Positions 1 to 11,727 of a stretch of 64,000 bases of DNA are shown one piece after another (positions within the stretch are counted from its first letter, which is position 1; every line of letters begins with the position of its first letter). This DNA comes from Naegleria lovaniensis (lineage: Eukaryota > Heterolobosea > Eutetramitea > Acrasida > Naegleriidae), in contig NW_025407830.1 of the NCBI RefSeq assembly GCF_003324165.1, positions 1-64,000 of the forward strand, written 5' to 3'. A program made the position numbers and the translations under genes. A model generated the notes under the pieces. It was not told the DNA's origin, did not search any database, and was given only the letters and a program-made list of their open reading frames with translations.

Positions 1-3000
1 TTGTGATTTGACAATATCACTAAGCTTTCGATCAATAGTTTCCTTTGATATGAATAAAGATGAAAATGGCATTCCAATAATGTCACTTTGGGATTTAATG
101 CCAAACATGGATAAGGCAGGTTGGTTAATATTCTCAACAATTCCATCTTGATTAAAAATAATTGTTCCATCAACACAGCTATCTAAAGTTCTGTTCAATA
201 AACTGTAAGAATTGATACCTTCTCCTTCACTCATACCAGCATAGATTTTACTCTTCTTTTTCTTTGCTAACGTGAAATTCATAATGTAATCCATAAAAAT
301 TTCTTCATTTTCCAATGTTTCGAATGGAAGGAAGTGAAACATTTGTCGAAGTTGACGCATTTCTTTCACATATACTTTCCACAATATATAAACCAAATAA
401 TTGATGATGAAACATAAAATTATGATGAAAGAGGTCACACTAATGCTAACAATCATTGATACGATTGTGTCAATCACATTCACCAGCAGTAATAGAACCT
501 TATCCACTTTGCCTCTAAATGCTAAACTAAGTGAGAGATGAATTCTAACAAATTTTTCAATCAACTCAGTTGGAGTAAATATTTGTCTAAATGTCTCCTC
601 TTTAAGTTGTTCCATGGTTGATGAAATATAGCCCATTAATTCTTCGATGCTCAAGCACTGAAAGAATTCTAAATTTTCTTGCAACGAAAAAGAAGAGTTC
701 CATAGTGAATGATGAAGAGCAAGAGCATCGGTACTATTTTGTGTTTGATTGGAGTTATACATGTTGCAAGTATTGGACAACATCAAATGTTCAATATCTG
801 TACTGTAGCTCCTAATAGGATTGTATCCTTTAACATCATCACCACGTGAAAAAATCAAGAAATTATCAAATAAACTTCGTATGGTTATGGAAAGGTCGTA
901 AAACGTTGCTGTAGTATTCACTAATAGATTATTTTCTGAATTATCTCGAATCAACTCGAGAAGATTGAATAATCCCTTATGATAATCCACTTGAATATCT
1001 ACAGAATTACGAAGTTTCAACATGGAATTATATTGTATGTTCATATTATTAGTAGAGTCGTAGATAAATGCAAAAAACGCCACAGAACCCAATGCAAATG
1101 CCAACAATTGTAACGATGGAACTGCAATTACAGGATTTCTCATCCATTTCATTGTGTATTTCTTCTTGTCACCATCTAAAGAGTGTTTCTCATCACTTCG
1201 CAAGTCATGATACACTTTTCCAACATCATCTTTAGGAAGTTTTTTAAATAATTTGATTAGTCTTTCACGGTCTCGAAATTTATAAATGATAATGGCAAAA
1301 ATTCCACAAGAAACTCCTACAAATGAGAACATGGCTATAGATAGACCTAAGACGAAATCTCTCAACTGCTCAATAAGATGATTTCTATTGTTATCAATAA
1401 TTTCAGAGCAAAATGTTGCAATAGTTGAAGGAATCGTTTGTCTATTTTCCCAAAAGAACATAAACGGAAAGTTGTTTTTCGTGTTCATTCTCGCATCTTC
1501 ATCTTGTTGAATTAATTGTTCCAATGTATTAGTTAACATGGAATAAATTTCAATAAGAGTCACTTGTTTGGCAGAGGGTAATACTTGTTCTGTTGAGTTG
1601 TCAGAAATGGCTGCTGGTATGAGAATTGTATGATATTTTTGTTGATAGCCTTTCACAACTGATTGAATTAAATTGTCGGAGCTTGCAGAGTATGTTGACA
1701 GCATGGTTTTTAGCTTGATGTTATAGTTGTTAAATCGTTGTGTACTTTCACGCTGGATCTTGTTCATGTATACAGTATTGTTTGAGTACAATTTCAATTT
1801 TTGCAATGTTCGTATATCCACCTTTACGTAATAATTATGAGCATTAACCTTGCTGTTTTCATTTTGAAAAACAACTTACCATTACATAGTATGGAATATT
1901 GGCTGCGTCACACATGTCATAATACATCCAAACGTTGGATTTATACCCTTTTGTTTGAAAACCGTTTCGATTAGTGGATTGAATTATTTCTCCAAGTAAT
2001 CCTCCTGTAATTCCCAAAATGACATAACATGGCACAACCACAATCAAACATAAAATCCATCTAAAATCAGGTTGCTTGTGAATGAGGCCTCTAAACGTAT
2101 CTTTTGACTTGGTTTTCATTTGCTCTTCATCAAAATTTTTAGCTTCATCCAAATCATCTTCACAATTATTGGGTTCGTGTTGTGGAAATGTTTTGGTGTG
2201 TGTGATCTGGTCGACATCTGAAGGTCTTGTGCTATATCTTCTTACAGAAACAGTTTTGAATACATGTTTTCTATTGTGTGCTTCTTCTTCTTCTTCCAAC
2301 ATGGCTGCTTGAGCGTTCAGCATTTCACTCAGATCCATTTGAAATAAAATTTTTTCAGCATAGCGAGCATAGTGTCTAAGTATGGTCACATTAGAGGCAT
2401 GTTGCGAGAGTAGATCACTAAATTTGGTAGATATCTCCATGATATAGTCCGCCAGGGCGCTGCTAGTTTGCAATATCGCGTCTGTATCTTCCATGCTATC
2501 ATTTAAGATGTATTTCCAAAATGTTTTTTGTAATGAAATGACTTTCTGCTGTTTTTTGTAGAGATCTGACAGCTTTTTATCAATTTCTTCGTTCCTTCTC
2601 ATACCTGGTTTGATTTCATCTTTTTTCTTGAGATACTCTTTCTCATACTTTTGCAACGAAAGATAAATTCTGTCAAAAATATTCACTTTTCGTCGCATTT
2701 GATTCATGATCATTTGAATCGCCTTATTAATGCTGTATCTTGAATCTTTGTACTTAAACAGAGTGCACGAGACAACATTCACTAAATGGGTATCTGTGAT
2801 CACTATTTTGTTTCTGATTACTTCACTCACCACTTGTCTCGAAAGTGCCACAAGCGATGAATCATTAAACATCGGTAGAGAAAATTGTAAAACCTTGGCC
2901 AAAGTATTCTGGCTGACTTCTTCTAACAGTTCCGAAGGATTTTCTTGTAATTTCTCACCGACCAGGTTCTGAATGTGCTTCAAGTACAATTTGAAAGCAA

Positions 3001-4366
3001 AAAAGGACACAATAAATCCAATTGTAAAAAACAATATAAACACTCCCACGCTCACTCCAAAATAAATGAGTCCAATGTCACCGTTTTGTTGTACATTTTG
3101 AATAGAGCACACTAGTGAAACAATTCCAATTCCAATTTTTCCAAAGTTCAAAGCAATGTCATAGCTATTTTCTGAAATGCGACTGAAAGGAATGTACCAA
3201 ATAATCAGCATAATATTCAACAAACACAAGCATATGTAAAATATGGGATACAAGTACGTATACTCTTCGTAGCAAGGTATCATTTGTTGAATCCAAACAT
3301 AAATCTGATACGAGACAACTATGGCAACAATTACAAGAGGTTTCAGTGAACTGAAAAACGCCCGTTTCACATAAACCACAAAGCATCCAGGCGCTTTTTT
3401 AAACGTTGGAAATAACACATGGGATGCATTGGAAATGCACAACACAAAAAACACAGGAACTACTATCATGTGTATGGAAAAACCCATCAATAAGGAAATG
3501 GCAGCAAAACTGGCGTTGAGGCCACTCCAACACTCGACAGACGGATAAGTTTTAAGGTAGTACAGAACTGTGCTTGAAGCTCCCAAAACCGATGACTGAA
3601 CTTGTTCTGATGCATAGTTGCAGCTCCAAAATGTTGCATACAAACTCGCCATAGGAATGGACAGAATAAACACGAACACCGTTAAATATTTTGTAAAAAA
3701 AGAAATTCTTTTCGCCCACTTGCTTTCCTTTCCATACATTAATTTGGAACAATAAACAAGTATGAGCCAAACCATCTCCAAAACTGTGAACAATATGCAA
3801 AACGCCAAAGCACCATCATATGGTAGAAAATGCAATCCAAATGTATACAAATTCTTAATGGTGTATTGAATGATATCACGAGTTGTAGGCCCCCATTGCA
3901 TGAACGGAATGTAACCCATCGCAATTGTTTGAAGAGGAAATAATATTCCATGAATCAGAATTGAAATGAGATGAGGTAAATGATCCCATGGATGAGATTT
4001 TATGGCCCGAATGGGTGAAACGACATATTCCTCTGCAAGGACATGTGTTTGAACTACGTCCACACTCGAGCTTTCCACGACGGAGGTCTGATGAGTGGAA
4101 ATAATTTCTTCATCCTCAGCCATTACGGTTGGAGGTGATTGATGAGGGTGTACACTCATTCCCGTGTTGGATAGAATGGAATTTCGAGGTGCAAATAAAT
4201 GATGGCCTAGTGTGGTGTTCCTGACGGTGGGTGAATGATTTCCACCACTCGTCGTGTTGTTGTTGTTATTGGCATTCATGGTAAGGCTTGCAGCAGAATT
4301 GCTGATATTGGTACCAGTGCTGTTGTTGCTCGTAGAATTATTGTTGGGGTCCGTAAGATTTGTCAT
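1..4366 (-). CDS. TmcB-like multi-pass membrane receptor with PAS domain (3' end beyond window)
   Basis: Large signalling-type membrane protein, read as two exons, 4366..1880 and 1848..1, continuing off the left edge. The Asn/Ser/Thr-rich N-terminus (about 110 residues) is followed by many hydrophobic segments, then a helical block near residues 640-730 (FWKYILN, LLSQHASNVTILRHYARY) resembling the TPR-like block of tiny-macrocysts TmcB/TmcC proteins. Exon 2 has two more membrane segments (FVLGLSIAMFSFVGVSCGIF and one near 450) and ends in a PAS-like domain (GTIIFNQDGIVENINQPAL, about 40-200). PAS domains sense ligands, redox state or light; a C-terminal cyclase or kinase may follow but is not visible. 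Splicing uses GTAAGT at 1879 and an AAG acceptor at 1849, giving a 31-nt intron. The nearer CAG acceptor would run into a stop. Family assignment is by pattern only. Confidence 0.72.
1849..1879 (-). other. 31-nt intron of the TmcB-like gene
   Basis: The sequence begins GTAAGT directly after an ATG codon and ends in AAG. Removing it restores a reading frame that stays open for about 1,850 bases to the window edge. Without splicing the frame stops within a few codons. It is near the shortest known for eukaryotic spliceosomal introns. Confidence 0.6.
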
Positions 4367-4811
4367 TTGGTATCAGTGATGAACAATGATGATGATGATG
4401 AGGACGTTCAATCACTCCGAGAAAAGTTGAAGAGAGAACTATCAAAATAGAGTGGGTATAAAATGTTTGTTTTCTTCGAACAATGTTCCAAGCGGCGCCA
4501 TGACAGTTCGCGTTTCAGTATTTACATTTCGCCGAAACGATGCAAAACACTCTTGATGAAACTTTTGTCATGACGAAAGTAGTCGTTTCATTTTTTAATG
4601 TTGTTTAATGACGCTGAAGCAGCTTGTCAACGTCGTCGACAGGCCATATCTTCTCCCTTTCAATTGTAAAATATTTTTTGAATACATTAAACTTGTTGAA
4701 CATGCATGTTGAGGAATTGCTTAATTGCAGAATTTCAAATCTTTACAGGACACTCCAACAAGAAAAAAATATTTCAAATAGCTCCTTCTTTCAACATTCA
4801 CTCACCCAATC
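4367..4811. promoter_or_regulatory. Divergent intergenic region
   Basis: About 445 bases between two divergently read genes, so it must hold both promoters. It contains a short ATG repeat near 4388-4400 and a GC-rich patch near 4490 (AAGCGGCGCCATGACAG). I see no convincing coding sequence here; short frames overlapping the VIT gene start look incidental. Confidence 0.4.
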
Positions 4812-7800
4812 ATGCCAATCAGCCGAAATGCTCATTCGTATGCATCGAAAAAGATCAAACGGCACATGCAGGAAATCCATCCAAGTTCTACCACGACAAG
4901 TGTTAGCAGTGTAGACGGCAACAATTTTTCGTCTTCTCACTTGCCGTTAGATCAATTCATTGGACTCAAGATTGGACAATTTTCCGACAAGGCTTCTACC
5001 ATATTACCGCTCGTGTCGCATCATGTCAAATGCCAAATTACGTATCCAGTCGTTCAAGTAGTGTCTACCATGACATTCCGAAACGATCATTCAAAAACAA
5101 TTGAAGGAGAGCTTGTATTACCAATGCCAGAAAATGCCACTGTGGTTGGTTATGCCATGGAAATTGATGGCACTCTTGTCGATGCTGTTCCTGTAGAAAA
5201 AGAAAAAGCAAAACAAGTATTTGAAGATGAAGTGAGATCCGGAAGAAATGTGTCCATTGTAGAGAAAACCTCTCAAGTGAATTGTTTCAAAACTCGTGTT
5301 TATCCATTGCCATATCAAAAAGATAAAACAATTCAAGTGAAATATCAAATCATGTTAAATGAAAATGCCACAACAAATATTCAAGCCAATACCGAGGAAG
5401 GACTAATCAAGAGTTGTGTATTTATTCCAATGAATTATTTAAATTTTGAAATGTTGAGAGAGGACAGTAAGATTGAATTTTCTTTCGACGACTCTTCCTT
5501 TCATGGTTTGGAAGGAGAAGTTTTTTTAGAAACTGCTGAGACAACAAGCATGAAGAGAGAAATTTCAATTCAAACTCAGCAAGATGGAGATGAGAAGGAT
5601 GAAACCATGCATGACATTACATTTTCTCAATTGCTTTGGAGTAATACTAAAGAATCTCCATACAACAAGACACCGTCATATCATTTCGAGCTCAACAAGT
5701 CAGATTTGAAATCAAACATGACAGGATTCACTCTCAATATTTCACAAAAAACAGAATGTACTAGAAATATTCTATTCGCTGTTGAAGACGGATATTTTAT
5801 GACCAATATTCCTGTTCCTGCTCCTCCAATAGAAATCCTTTCAAAGGAACACGTATTGTCACACAGAGGTAAAAAGATTCAAATTCTGTGGGACTGTTCG
5901 TTGAGTCAAGAAAAGCTACACTCTACCAATTGTGATCTCGTGAGAAAAATTCTTTCCAAAGTATCACCATCCTCAATTATATTTACGTGTTTCAGTAATA
6001 CAGTATTGAACACTCTTGAATTTTCATATGGAAATTATGGATCTCTCTCTGAATTGGATCAATTTTTATCAAACGAACAAGACTTTGTATATGATGGAGG
6101 GTCTAATTTATTATTATTGGATAAGGGTATGATTGATGAAAATTGTGACTATTGCATTGTTTTTACGAATGGTGTTCATACCTTTGGCCCTGAAATTACT
6201 CATGTCACAACCTTCTCAAAGCCACTATACATTGTAAATACTTCAACTGTGTGCAATTCACAGTTATTGATGAATATTGCAACGAAAAGTGGAGGAATGT
6301 TTTTAAATGCTCTTCAAATGAAAGAATCAGAATTATTGGTGGCCATTGGCAAACCAATTCTTTGTTTTGCCTTTGCAGATTATGAAGAGAATGAAATTTA
6401 TGAAGTATATCCCCATGAACCTACTTGTTTACAAGAAGGACAATTGTTTAAATTATTTGGAAAATTCAAACCATCACTCGATTCGACTTTTGGCAATTAT
6501 GAAAAACAATTTTCCAAAGCAGTTGTATCATTCAGATATGGCTCTCAAATTTATCACTCTCAAGAAATACTATTACCCATTCCTCATGGAAAAGACACGA
6601 CGTCGTCCAAAAACAAAGAAGCCATTATTCCATTATTATGGGCACAACAGAAAATTACATGTCTTTCAGCCTTTCCTTCGATATTTAAAGAAGAAATTCG
6701 ACAAGTAGGATTGCAGTTCAAAATTGCAACCGAGAATACATCTCTCATTGTTTTGGACACGTTGGAACAATATTTGAAACATGATATTGTTCCATCGGAA
6801 GAAACTTTGCCCGAAATTTTCCAACAATTCCATGAACAACGTAATCGTGAAAAACAACAAGAGGAAGATCGAGTGAAACAGAAATTGGAACGAATGCTTC
6901 ATTTATGGAAACAACGTGTCGAGTGGCACAAAAAGGACATTGATCTTCAAGCACTGAAAAATCCATTAAAGAGTCGTCATCGACTCTTTAATTCAGGAGG
7001 AAGAGGAGGACTAGACTTGTCAGACGAAATTAATTTGCAACTACCTGATGTTAATAATTGGCATTTGAGAGATGGTCACGAGAACCAAAATGATAGAGCC
7101 AAAGGTTTTGGAGGTAGAGGTGGTGGACGAGGTGGTGGAAGAGGCGGCAGGGGAGGAGGTAGGGGAGGATCAAGAGGACGATTCCAAGCATCCTCTTCCT
7201 CGTCCTCCTCGCAATCTAATGAATCAGAGGAGTGGCAAGTGTCAGGTCTTGGCAATAGTCGAGCTGTTAGAGACACAGAGAAAGAAACTGTAAAGAAACG
7301 AAAGAGAAAGTTAAAGAACGATCAACAGCATGAGGAAACTGAAAGTTCCATTCGAGTACAATCATGGACTCCCGATGTGACTTATTGTCGTGAAATTTCC
7401 AACTCCTCCAATCCATATAAGGAATATTTGAAACAGAGAATTCTCTATCGTGAATCTCCTGCATTCTACTTGGATGTGGCTGACCTCTTCCTAACCTCTC
7501 CTACCTTATTAAATGTAGAATTGGGAGTGAGAATTCTCTCAAATATTGTCGAGTTGGAATTGGATAATATTCAACTCTATCGAATTGTTGGCTATCGACT
7601 CGATCAAGCGAATGAATTGGAATTGGCCGAATGGATCTTTGAAAAGGTTCAAAAATTAGCTCCTTTTGAACCTCAATCGTATCGTGATTTAGCTCTCATC
7701 AAGGAACGTTTAGGAAAATATGAACAAGCGATGGAATTATTCAATAAGGTCATGATTGGAAAATGGGATATGAGATTTGATGAAATTGAAATGACCGTTG

Positions 7801-8291
7801 CGACAGAAATGAATCATTTATTATTGAAAAATCCTCAATTACCAATCATTGATGAGAGATTTATTCATAATTTTGAGTTGGATGTTCGAATTTCAATGGC
7901 ATGGGATGTTGACGATGTCGATATTGATCTACATGTTCAAGAACCAGCTCCGTTTGGTGAACACGTCTTTTTTGGACACAACCGTTCGAAAATAGGAGGT
8001 TATATTTCAAGAGATTTCCGTCAAGGATACGGTCCCGAAGAATACATGATTAAGAAAGCACAACCTGGTTCATATAAGGTCACTACCAATTATTTTGCAA
8101 ATCATTCCCAGAATTTGACAGGTGGCACCACCGTGTTGTGTACATTCTTTACGAATTACATGAGAGACAATGAGACGAGAAAAATGGTCACTGTACGATT
8201 GCAATCGCAACAGCAAGACGTTCAGGTGTGTGAAATTGATTTTAAGGAATGTAAGGAAGAGGACTCGAAGGAGTATCAAGCTTGGAAGTAG
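4812..8291 (+). CDS. VIT / vWA-like / RGG / TPR / DUF2135 protein
   Basis: Single exon, 1159 residues. A VIT (vault inter-alpha-trypsin) domain spans about residues 64-182 (VVSTMTFRNDHSKTIEGELV). Next is a vWA-like region with a DxSxS metal-site motif (WDCSLS, about 360). A long charged helix near 680-715 precedes an RGG/GGRGG tract near 764-790, a known RNA-binding composition. A TPR-like pair lies near 935-985, and a DUF2135 (YfaP-like) beta domain near 1020-1130 (WDVDDVDIDLHVQEP). VIT+vWA+DUF2135 architectures are known mainly from bacteria and some protists; RGG between them is unusual. The likely role is a scaffold or adhesion platform, possibly RNA-associated. This is inference. No signal peptide is seen, so the protein is probably cytosolic. 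The first Met is uncertain by some residues. Confidence 0.8.
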   Translation: MPISRNAHSYASKKIKRHMQEIHPSSTTTSVSSVDGNNFSSSHLPLDQFIGLKIGQFSDKASTILPLVSHHVKCQITYPVVQVVSTMTFRNDHSKTIEGELVLPMPENATVVGYAMEIDGTLVDAVPVEKEKAKQVFEDEVRSGRNVSIVEKTSQVNCFKTRVYPLPYQKDKTIQVKYQIMLNENATTNIQANTEEGLIKSCVFIPMNYLNFEMLREDSKIEFSFDDSSFHGLEGEVFLETAETTSMKREISIQTQQDGDEKDETMHDITFSQLLWSNTKESPYNKTPSYHFELNKSDLKSNMTGFTLNISQKTECTRNILFAVEDGYFMTNIPVPAPPIEILSKEHVLSHRGKKIQILWDCSLSQEKLHSTNCDLVRKILSKVSPSSIIFTCFSNTVLNTLEFSYGNYGSLSELDQFLSNEQDFVYDGGSNLLLLDKGMIDENCDYCIVFTNGVHTFGPEITHVTTFSKPLYIVNTSTVCNSQLLMNIATKSGGMFLNALQMKESELLVAIGKPILCFAFADYEENEIYEVYPHEPTCLQEGQLFKLFGKFKPSLDSTFGNYEKQFSKAVVSFRYGSQIYHSQEILLPIPHGKDTTSSKNKEAIIPLLWAQQKITCLSAFPSIFKEEIRQVGLQFKIATENTSLIVLDTLEQYLKHDIVPSEETLPEIFQQFHEQRNREKQQEEDRVKQKLERMLHLWKQRVEWHKKDIDLQALKNPLKSRHRLFNSGGRGGLDLSDEINLQLPDVNNWHLRDGHENQNDRAKGFGGRGGGRGGGRGGRGGGRGGSRGRFQASSSSSSSQSNESEEWQVSGLGNSRAVRDTEKETVKKRKRKLKNDQQHEETESSIRVQSWTPDVTYCREISNSSNPYKEYLKQRILYRESPAFYLDVADLFLTSPTLLNVELGVRILSNIVELELDNIQLYRIVGYRLDQANELELAEWIFEKVQKLAPFEPQSYRDLALIKERLGKYEQAMELFNKVMIGKWDMRFDEIEMTVATEMNHLLLKNPQLPIIDERFIHNFELDVRISMAWDVDDVDIDLHVQEPAPFGEHVFFGHNRSKIGGYISRDFRQGYGPEEYMIKKAQPGSYKVTTNYFANHSQNLTGGTTVLCTFFTNYMRDNETRKMVTVRLQSQQQDVQVCEIDFKECKEEDSKEYQAWK
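7100..7190 (+). repeat. RGG/GGR-coding tandem tract
   Basis: GGTGGA/AGAGGA-type triplet pairs code for about 28 residues made almost only of Gly and Arg inside the VIT-domain gene. Such tracts bind RNA and are methylated on Arg in other proteins. A serine run (SSSSSSSS) follows immediately. Confidence 0.8.
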
Positions 8292-8528
8292 TTCTGAACA
8301 ATAAAATTAAATTCCAAACACATGAGCGCAACTGTGTGTTAATGACTCTGATTATTTATCTGGTAAACATCAAGTTCAAATGTTGAAAACCACGTTCTTC
8401 ATTTTTCAAATTGAATTCAATTTCCAAAATGAATATTACCTATAAACTTATCTGTTGACCGAACACAAAGTCTCTGTAAGCAACAAAAAGAAACAAACCG
8501 AAATCATCGACGTTCTCCTCCAGCCACA

Positions 8529-9809
8529 ATGATCTCCTCGAATCATTCAACCAAAAGTTCCGATCAAGTGATGAATTCAGACTCGACACAAATCTGTACC
8601 ATCACCTTCCCCAATCAAAACACCTTCCAAATGCCCATTCCACACGTACCTCTCACATCCGATTCGTATTGCCAATCCTTCAACGTGGATACTTGTTCCG
8701 ATGAAGAAATTCAACAATTCTTTTCCAAATATGGTTTCATTGTGTTTGACAATGTGTTGAACCAAGATCAAGTCCAAGCGACCGTGAGCGATATCTTTGA
8801 TATACTTGAAACCAATACCAATAATCAATTCCAACGTCATGATACTACGAAATGGAATAGTTGGCCAGAGAATGCTTTGGAACATTTCGGAAACGTTTCC
8901 ATACCAAGTATCTTCTCGAGACAATTTCTAATGAATCGACAGAACGAGAAAGTGGTGAAAGCCTTCTCTCGAGTATTCCAATTACCTGAAACGGAATTAA
9001 TTGTGAGTCATGATCGAGCCTCCTTCTATCGTCCTCCCAAATTAAATTCCAAATACAAGACCAAAGCGAACTTACATTTGGATTGCAATCCAGCAGAAGC
9101 CTTAGATGAACCTGAGAAGGCCACAGTTTCCTACTCGGAATTGAATCGTTTGCATTATTCGAGTGGAAAGGGACATTTCATTACCGAGAATAATCATATA
9201 TGTACCAAACGTGATGGTTTACAAGTTCAAGCCTTGATCAATTTGAATGATAACTTGAGTGAAGATGGTGGTTTAATTGTTGTCCCAGGTTTTCATCAAT
9301 ACTTTTCTCAATTCTTTGAATTATCGGGTTTAGTGAATGATTTGGGTCGAGGTCGTCCCAGTTTTGCTTTCAAACCTCGAGATCGAATCACGGGTGAGAT
9401 TTATCAATTGGCTCAACGAATTCCTTCCAAAGCTGGTTCATTGATTATTTGGAATCAATTATTAGCTCATGGTTCTGCTCCTACGGACATGCAGAAGAGT
9501 AAGGCTTCGTTCCGAAGTGCCATGTATTTACGAATGTTTCCAAAAAGCATGTTATTGAGAGAAGGAGCTCATCATCGAAGAAAGAATCGACGAGAGGCAC
9601 TGAGAAAGAAGATTCATTTGTTGTATTTGAATGAGAGAAGACCTTTGGAATTGTCGCCTTTGGGTCGTGCTGTGTTTGATATTGACGATGAAGGGGCTTC
9701 AGTGAATAGCGAAAATTTGTTTGATCCAACTCCTCCATATGCAGCTTCGTTAAAACCTTTGAGTTCAGAAAAGAAGTCAAATGGTGGTGCCTCTAGCGAA
9801 GATAAGTGA
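8529..9809 (+). CDS. PhyH-family Fe(II)/2-oxoglutarate dioxygenase
   Basis: Single exon, 426 residues, of the phytanoyl-CoA dioxygenase superfamily, which hydroxylates small or lipid substrates with Fe(II), 2-oxoglutarate and O2. The N-terminal signature is FFSKYGFIVFDNVL (about 56-70). The iron ligands are visible as HLD (about 183-185) and the distal His in LLAHGSAP (about 314), followed by FRSAMYLR, whose Arg probably binds 2-oxoglutarate. GGLIVVPGFHQYF is the usual strand-turn before the distal half. The C-terminal 70 residues are charged and disordered. The substrate cannot be told from sequence. No targeting peptide is obvious. The 5' leader is only about 240 bases from the VIT gene, same strand. 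Confidence 0.85.
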   Translation: MISSNHSTKSSDQVMNSDSTQICTITFPNQNTFQMPIPHVPLTSDSYCQSFNVDTCSDEEIQQFFSKYGFIVFDNVLNQDQVQATVSDIFDILETNTNNQFQRHDTTKWNSWPENALEHFGNVSIPSIFSRQFLMNRQNEKVVKAFSRVFQLPETELIVSHDRASFYRPPKLNSKYKTKANLHLDCNPAEALDEPEKATVSYSELNRLHYSSGKGHFITENNHICTKRDGLQVQALINLNDNLSEDGGLIVVPGFHQYFSQFFELSGLVNDLGRGRPSFAFKPRDRITGEIYQLAQRIPSKAGSLIIWNQLLAHGSAPTDMQKSKASFRSAMYLRMFPKSMLLREGAHHRRKNRREALRKKIHLLYLNERRPLELSPLGRAVFDIDDEGASVNSENLFDPTPPYAASLKPLSSEKKSNGGASSEDK

Positions 9810-9933
9810 AAATTTAAGGTGTCCCTTGTTTATTTGTAATTCATCAAATCTCAGAGTAAATGAACTTGAACAAGAAAGGAGCTGTCATCTGTCGAATGTG
9901 GAATCGTGCTCCAGGAGGAACACATGAAAAAAA

Positions 9934-11593
9934 ATGTTACAACAATCGAACAACCACCACAACTCCATCGATAACATTCCTCTTTCAGATTGGGATGTTT
10001 CAACAGTGATTCAATTCTTGAACAATCAAAAGGTCACTGATAACCGTGTTCATCAAAGTAAGTCCACCTGAAAACAATGATCTACAATTTCTGTACAGTA
10101 TTTAAAACTCAACAAATCAATGGAACATTACTCTCTCACTTGAATTTTGATGATCTCCAACGTCTGGGAATCAAAGGTGGCTTTGCTAATACCATTGTTA
10201 AGAAAGTCGCAAATTTGAAAGAATATCAAGAACATTATTTGGATAAACACAAAATGGAAATGAGAAATTTAGCCAAAGATTTAGAAGGAGATATTCCTGA
10301 TAATGATGACTCTCGAGAAGGTATAAAAGAAACCTCCATAATGATATCTTCCTCCTCGTCTGGAACTCCAACAACGATTGGTGTGACTCCTTGTCCTGCA
10401 TGGAATGTACAAGATTTTAGTGAACAACAACGAAAGGAGTACATTTTCTGTTTGGAAAAATTGAATGCCATTGAGAATTGGGATCCCAGACAGGATAAGA
10501 ATGCCGCCTGTCAAAATTTGATATTTTCATCAAGATTTAAATATCAGTACTTGAATCCAAAACGATTGAAAGAATATGTTAGCCAATCAAGCAATTCGAA
10601 TAAGGAATCCAGATTGAAAGTTCGACTTGTCATTACAGAGTTGAGTGAAACCACTCAGCATCGATTCTTACGAACTGTTGGATCCATTGCTGGATTCATT
10701 GGAGATGCCAAGTATGGAATGGTAAGTGAGTTTTCTCGTTTTGGAATTCCAAATGGTCCAACATATTATCACAATTCCACATTGTCCATACACAGTTTCA
10801 CACATCATTAATTATTGGACCATGGTATTTGGAATGGGGACATCAGTCATTGGCCTCTATCAGACATCGATCTTCTTCGAAAGCCATTCTCGTGACCAAT
10901 GTAGGAGAAATTAAGGGAATCGAACGTGTCAATCAAAAACTTACAGCTCTTGCTAACGTTTGTACCGAATGGAATGCAACAAAAATGTACGATAGTAAGC
11001 AGTGTAATTGTCAGCATTTCACAGAAGCAGTAATAGATGCCTTGGGAATGTCGATAGAGTATGAACAAAACATTGATGTCAAAACTCAAAAATATTTAAA
11101 CAAGATGAAAAGGTATGGAGCTGGTCAACGTGTGTACAAAATGGGAACCGATGTCAAAGCCTTGCTGTTGAAAGAGCCAAAGGATGAAGCGACCCTCGAT
11201 GACGAGACGTGTCAATTCATTCATCTCATGAGAAAGAAAATTGAAAGCACTTCCAAATTTTCCTTCAAAACACACAAAGAATTGGATGAATTGGTTAAAT
11301 TTGCAATCATGGTTCATCCACTGTTCACAAGCTCTCCAGATTACCTCTTTTTGAAAGGTTTTGATCGAGCCTTTTGGTTGAAACATCAAAGTGAGAAGAG
11401 TAAATTGGATAAGGAACATCGAGAAGCATGCAAACCCTTAATGGACTCGGACGACTGTTGTTGTTTGTGTCCTTTCAATCCAACACAAGATGTGATAGGA
11501 AATGTCAACATGACTGTCATGGGCGTCGATTATGTTTTAGATGCTCATTGTGGATGGCAGCCTCCATCATTTTTGGAGGTTCTCAATAATTAG
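9934..11593 (+). CDS. SAM-domain protein with permuted papain-like fold
   Basis: Three exons: 9934-10057, 10099-10721, 10796-11593, about 514 residues. Introns of 41 and 74 nt start with GTAAGT and end in CAG, and phases match. Exons 1-2 encode a SAM domain (LSDWDVSTVIQFLNNQKVTD ... FDDLQRLGIKGGFANTIVKKV), usually a protein-interaction module. Exons 2-3 encode a block with a His early (MFHTSLIIGPWYLEW) and a Cys later (KQCNCQHFTEAVIDALG). The His-before-Cys order and NCxHF motif recall circularly permuted papain-like folds (LRAT/PPPDE/NlpC type), which act as peptidases, deubiquitinases or acyltransferases. The C-terminal part is helical, with a CCCLCPFNP Cys cluster. Enzyme activity is inference. 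A decayed paralogue lies at 42590-44054. Confidence 0.7.
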
Positions 11594-11727
11594 TCGAGTG
11601 ACGTTAACCCTATCATGGACAAAAAACCACTAAAGATCGATATACTCTCACAATACTGCTGTTGTTGTTCTTAAAATTATTATTATTTGTTTAATATGTA
11701 AAAGTGAAACTGGTAACAACAAACCCC

